Source: Sphingomonas aerolata (GTDB lineage: Bacteria > Pseudomonadota > Alphaproteobacteria > Sphingomonadales > Sphingomonadaceae). From it: a DNA stretch of 64,000 nucleotides. Positions within the stretch are counted from its first letter, which is position 1. Every line of letters begins with the position of its first letter. Positions 62,007 through 64,000 of the stretch are shown piece after piece. Below the pieces are notes generated by a model. The model was not told where the DNA came from and made no database searches. It saw only the letters and a program-made list of their open reading frames with translations. The stretch is taken from positions 1,508,812-1,572,811 of the forward strand of contig NZ_PZZN01000001.1 of the NCBI RefSeq assembly GCF_003046295.1, read 5' to 3'. The translations under genes and the position numbers were made by a program.

Positions 62007-63209
62007 TTACTTCCCGGCCTGCGTGGACGCGGCACCACCAGCTGCGGCATTCCCGGCGGCGTCCTTGCCGCCGGCCTTGCCGACCTGCTGCGGAGCGGCG
62101 GGCTTGACGGTCGTGCCGGGGCGCAGGTTGAGCAGCCCCTCGACGATCAGCTTGTCGCCGGGCTTCAGCCCGCTGGTGACGATCCACTTGTCGCCGATCA
62201 CGCGGTCGGTGACGACATTGCGCTGCTCGACCTTGTTCTGTGCGGTGACGACCATCGCGGTCGCCTTGCCGCGCGGATCGCGCGTGATGCCTTCCTGCGG
62301 GGCCATGATCGCCTGGCTGCGGATACCCTCGACCAGCTTGGCGCGGACATACATGCCCGGCAGCAGCAGCCCGTTGGGATTGGGGAAGCTGGCGCGCAGC
62401 GTGACCGCGCCCGTCGCGGGGTCGACGGTGACTTCGGCGAACTGCAGACGACCCTCGATCGGATAGGTCTGGCCATTGGGCAGGATCAGCTGGACGCGTG
62501 CGGTACCGTCGCCACGCGTCACGCCGCCCGAGGCCATCGCCGCCTTCAGGTCGAGCAGCTGCGCCGCCGACTGGGTGACGTCGACATAGACGGTGTCGGT
62601 CCGCTGGATCGTCGCGAGCGCGTCGGTCTGCCCGGTCTGGACGAGCGCGCCGGCGGTGAAGATCGACCGGCCGATACGACCCGAGATCGGCGCCTTGATG
62701 CGGGTGAAATTGAGGTTCACGCGCGCGGCTTCGACTGCTGCACGCTGCGCTGCAACATTGGCACGCGCCTGTTGTGCGGACGCGGTGGCGTTGTCCGCCT
62801 CCTGCTTGCTGACCGCGTTCAGTGCGACGAGCTGGCCGTAACGCTGCGCCTGGAGTCGGGTCGCATTGATCTGCGACTGCGCGGCGCCAAGCTGGCCCTG
62901 CGCGGTGCCGAGCGCGGCGCGATAGGGGGCGTCCTCGATCTCGTACAGGACCTGGCCCGAACGGACCATCGCGCCCTCGGTGAACAGGCGACGGCGGATG
63001 ACGCCCGACACCTGCGGCCGCACTTCCGACGTCTCCACCGCGGCAATCCGCCCCGGCAGCTCGGTGGTGAGCGTCACCGCCTCCTGCGCGACCGTCACGA
63101 CGCCGACCGTGGGCGTCGGCGGGGGCGGGGGGGCTTCTTCCTTGCTGCACGCCGCCATCAGCGCCAGCGCGGCCAGGGCCACCGATCCCTTGAGATTCAA
63201 TCGCTGCAT
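62007..63209 (-). CDS. RND efflux periplasmic adaptor (AcrA/MexA family)
   Basis: The 400-residue adaptor links pump and outer-membrane channel. It has a lipoprotein signal (SVALAALALMAACSKEE, Cys at about residue 19), a short proline-rich linker, biotinyl-lipoyl halves (AVETSEVRPQVSGVIRRRLF and RIKAPISGRIGRS) around a coiled-coil hairpin (QLGAAQSQINATRLQAQRYG...) and a beta-barrel region with GLLLPGMYVRAKL. Two in-frame ATG codons lie at 63218 and 63209 with no clear ribosome site for either; 63209 gives a signal of normal length. It is the first gene of the efflux operon and is divergent from tetR. Confidence 0.94.
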   Translation of the reverse strand: MQRLNLKGSVALAALALMAACSKEEAPPPPPTPTVGVVTVAQEAVTLTTELPGRIAAVETSEVRPQVSGVIRRRLFTEGAMVRSGQVLYEIEDAPYRAALGTAQGQLGAAQSQINATRLQAQRYGQLVALNAVSKQEADNATASAQQARANVAAQRAAVEAARVNLNFTRIKAPISGRIGRSIFTAGALVQTGQTDALATIQRTDTVYVDVTQSAAQLLDLKAAMASGGVTRGDGTARVQLILPNGQTYPIEGRLQFAEVTVDPATGAVTLRASFPNPNGLLLPGMYVRAKLVEGIRSQAIMAPQEGITRDPRGKATAMVVTAQNKVEQRNVVTDRVIGDKWIVTSGLKPGDKLIVEGLLNLRPGTTVKPAAPQQVGKAGGKDAAGNAAAGGAASTQAGK

Positions 63210-63245
63210 GTTGAGCATCCCGACGTCCGTGCAGAAGAGTTCACC

Positions 63246-63265
63246 GGAATGAACGTTCATTCCGC
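63246..63265. promoter_or_regulatory. Perfect 20-base palindrome between the efflux operon and tetR
   Basis: CGGAATGAACGTTCATTCCG is a perfect 20-base palindrome, lying 37 bases before the adaptor start and 64 bases before the TetR start. Its size and symmetry are those of TetR-family operators, so it is the probable site by which the adjacent repressor controls both promoters. Confidence 0.85.
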
Positions 63266-63328
63266 TTGCGCCGCCGCTATGGACGTGCAAACGCCGGGTC
63301 AAGTTAAAACGTCGTCCGGAGTGGAATT

Positions 63329-63913
63329 TTGAGTGCAGTGCAACATGAGAAGTCGGCGCGTTCGCACATCGTTGATGCGGCCCGGCATCTTTATGCGACG
63401 CAGGGATTCCATCAGACGTCGATGGCCGAACTGGCCACCGCTGCAGACGTCAGCGTCGGCCAGATCTATCGCCTGTTCACCGGCAAGAACGCGCTGATCC
63501 AGGCGCTGATCCTCGAGGATGCCGAGGCCAAACTCTCAGACCTGCGCAAGCTGACCGACGACGTTTCGACGGGGCGGCTGTCGATCGAGCGCGGATTTGT
63601 CGAGCTCGCGCGGCGGTCGCTCGCCAAGGGGGATGAGGCGCTGTCGTTTGATATCATGGCAGAAGCGCATCGCAACGGCGAGGTCGCGGACACGATCGGT
63701 TCGCTGTGCGCGGGGTTTCGCGCGGTGGTGCGCGATCTCGCCTGCGTCGCCAATCCCGCGTTGTCGGCGGATGCGCTCGACGGCGCGGAGGAGCTGGTGC
63801 TGGCGTGCATGTTCGGGCTGGGGCACCGGACTTTGTCCTGTCCGCGGCTGTCCGAGACCGAGACCGCAGAGGTCACCGGCCGCATGATCCTTGCGGCGCT
63901 CCACGCGCTCTGA
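63329..63913 (+). CDS. TetR-family repressor of the RND operon
   Basis: The 194-residue protein has the TetR helix-turn-helix at its N-terminus: IVDAARHLYATQGFHQTSMAELATAADVSVGQIYRLFTGKNALIQALI (residues about 14-62). The C-terminal helical domain, the ligand pocket, has no close named relative that I recognise. The start is TTG at 63329, chosen because GGAG lies seven bases before it; a GTG three codons further has no such site. The gene is divergent from the efflux operon and its operator lies between them, so it most likely represses the pump until a drug or metabolite binds. Confidence 0.88.
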   Translation: MSAVQHEKSARSHIVDAARHLYATQGFHQTSMAELATAADVSVGQIYRLFTGKNALIQALILEDAEAKLSDLRKLTDDVSTGRLSIERGFVELARRSLAKGDEALSFDIMAEAHRNGEVADTIGSLCAGFRAVVRDLACVANPALSADALDGAEELVLACMFGLGHRTLSCPRLSETETAEVTGRMILAALHAL

Positions 63914-63935
63914 GACACGACACGGTGTCCTGACG

Positions 63936-63956
63936 ACGGGGCAGGCGGCCCCGTTT
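63936..63956 (+). terminator. Terminator of the tetR gene
   Basis: ACGGGGC and GCCCCGT form a seven-pair stem with loop AGGCG, followed by TT. It lies 23 bases past the TetR stop. The remaining bases to the window end hold no recognisable gene. Confidence 0.6.
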
Positions 63957-64000
63957 GGCGGGCGGGCGGCGGCGCGGGGCATTACCGATTGTTGCACTGC

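Noticed and set aside
63536..63997. Minus-strand gene at the right edge
   Set aside because: It is antisense to tetR for most of its length, with no recognisable domain.

Overview
The window reads as a high-GC alphaproteobacterial chromosome, most likely a Sphingomonas-type sphingomonad. The grounds are gene content and style: a compact flagellar locus with an FlbD-like sigma-54 activator, a MucR/Ros regulator, an NDUFA9-like reductase, and families of long GC-rich inverted repeats between genes. Coding density is very high, and most neighbouring genes overlap by 1-14 bases or are separated by a few bases. There is no insertion sequence, integrase, prophage or CRISPR array.

Region 1 (1-1280) holds the end of a siroheme-synthase-like gene and a ZntB/CorA-type metal transporter. 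Region 2 (1285-35708) is an almost complete flagellar locus. A minus-strand block runs from the sigma-54 activator (start at 17265) through fliE-F-G-H-I-J-K-L-M-N-O-P-Q-R and flhB, then fliD-fliS. A single flagellin gene points the other way. Next come minus-strand blocks slt-flhA-fliA, flgM-flgN and a second stator pair with flgA. The last block is plus strand, flgB-C-D-E-F-G-H-I-J-K-L followed by motA-motB. Chemotaxis genes, flhF and flhG are not here.

Promoters visible in the sequence fit a class hierarchy. Two textbook sigma-54 sites lie upstream of flgB and of slt-flhA-fliA. Three FliA (sigma-28) sites with identical 11-base spacing lie upstream of flagellin, fliD-fliS and flgM. The activator, FliA and the anti-sigma factor FlgM are all encoded in the locus, so early genes lead to sigma-54 hook/rod genes and FliA, and FliA then drives filament genes once FlgM is exported. 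A cluster of TTGCCG/CGGCAA boxes sits just upstream of the flgB promoter.

Region 3 (35784-37010) holds a MucR-type gene lacking zinc cysteines, an unusual gene-free stretch and tRNA-Leu(CAG). Region 4 (37113-47010) holds an NDUFA9-like SDR, uppP, a gltD-DUF2059-gltB operon with a structured leader, a repeat-filled gap, and a GST-csaA pair. Region 5 (47045-57245) holds pepN, an M28 peptidase, an SDR, an EamA permease, a threonine-aldolase-like enzyme, a class A PBP and an FMN reductase. Region 6 (57314-63956) is an RND efflux operon divergent from a TetR repressor, with a perfect 20-base palindrome between them.

No wholly new system stands out. The most interesting points are the second, 3-TM PomA/PomB-like stator pair, the box array at flgB, FliM without a CheY-docking motif, and the hairpin that can mask the gltD ribosome binding site.
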